From Nocardia jinanensis (GTDB lineage Bacteria > Actinomycetota > Actinomycetes > Mycobacteriales > Mycobacteriaceae), in the NCBI RefSeq assembly GCF_014645735.1, contig NZ_BMMH01000002.1:186001-250000 (forward strand): a stretch of DNA of 64,000 nucleotides, given 5' to 3'; not shown here. More notes on this DNA, generated by a model. It was given only the letters and a program-made list of their open reading frames with translations. It had not been told where the DNA came from and searched no databases. The first letter of the stretch is position 1.

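Noticed and set aside
63881..63883. TTG as the start codon of the giant gene
   Set aside because: The frame is open and protein-like up to the window edge, so the start is beyond 64000.
26525..64000. NRPS or polyketide synthase as explanation of the giant frame
   Set aside because: No adenylation, condensation, ketosynthase or carrier-protein motifs are visible.
1..64000. CRISPR arrays, tRNA/rRNA genes, insertion sequences or prophage genes
   Set aside because: No regularly spaced repeats, cloverleaf-like conserved sequences, transposases or integrases were recognised by reading; a dedicated scan was not possible.

Overview
The window is high-GC, densely packed DNA from an actinomycete. The LigC/Prim-PolC DNA-repair pair, the acyl-CoA dehydrogenase/TetR pair, the P450s and the lipoproteins fit a Mycobacteriales genome, most likely Nocardia or a close relative. 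This is an inference from gene content; no rRNA or other taxonomic marker is present. I saw no tRNA, rRNA, CRISPR array, transposase or phage integrase.

From 1 to about 9.5 kb lie ordinary chromosomal genes. They are the C-terminal part of an ATP-dependent DNA ligase (LigC type) overlapping a primase-polymerase (Prim-PolC type), a proline/threonine-rich membrane protein, an acyl-CoA dehydrogenase overlapping a TetR regulator, an unusual SDR-fold protein with an N-terminal zinc-knuckle-like motif, a DUF2784 membrane protein, a family III CoA-transferase, a small lipoprotein and a GlxA-type AraC regulator. A 660-base gene-free stretch (9.52-10.18 kb) holds a striking nested inverted repeat. From 10.2 to 18.4 kb come two dissimilar cytochromes P450 in an operon with a TAXI-family solute-binding lipoprotein, then on the other strand an OmpR-type response regulator and its histidine kinase, a SUFU-domain protein, and a second TAXI lipoprotein. 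No TRAP permease gene accompanies the TAXI proteins, so a sensing role is suggested. From 18.5 to 22.0 kb are small membrane proteins: one apparently frameshifted, one of unknown family, one RDD and one proline-rich single-pass protein.

The minus strand from the right edge to 26,525 is one uninterrupted open reading frame of 12,491 codons (37.5 kb) that still continues beyond the window. It overlaps by 8 bases the next gene, a 1,439-residue TPR-type protein ending at 22,213. The giant protein starts, as far as visible, with a helical WXG100/CpnT-like region and a glycine-rich hydrophobic stretch. It then runs through a long series of enzyme-like modules separated by Pro/Asp/Gly/Ser-rich linkers: a degenerate PP2C phosphatase, a papain-like Cys/His/Asp domain, an ADP-ribosyltransferase of the R-S-E class, a PP2C phosphatase with intact metal-binding motifs, an HExxH metallopeptidase-like domain, two more papain-like domains and several sigma-region-4-like helix-turn-helix modules. 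Many copies of a roughly 100-residue module that I read as degenerate GHKL-ATPase-like lie between them. A segment of about 1.2-1.6 kb is duplicated within the gene 21-22 kb apart, and a Trp-Trp-Gly linker motif also recurs.

My working interpretation is a multi-effector giant protein in the style of a polymorphic toxin, with a translationally coupled TPR partner. The enzymatic folds are called from motifs and the secretion idea is inference. This is the part of the window most likely to be undescribed biology.
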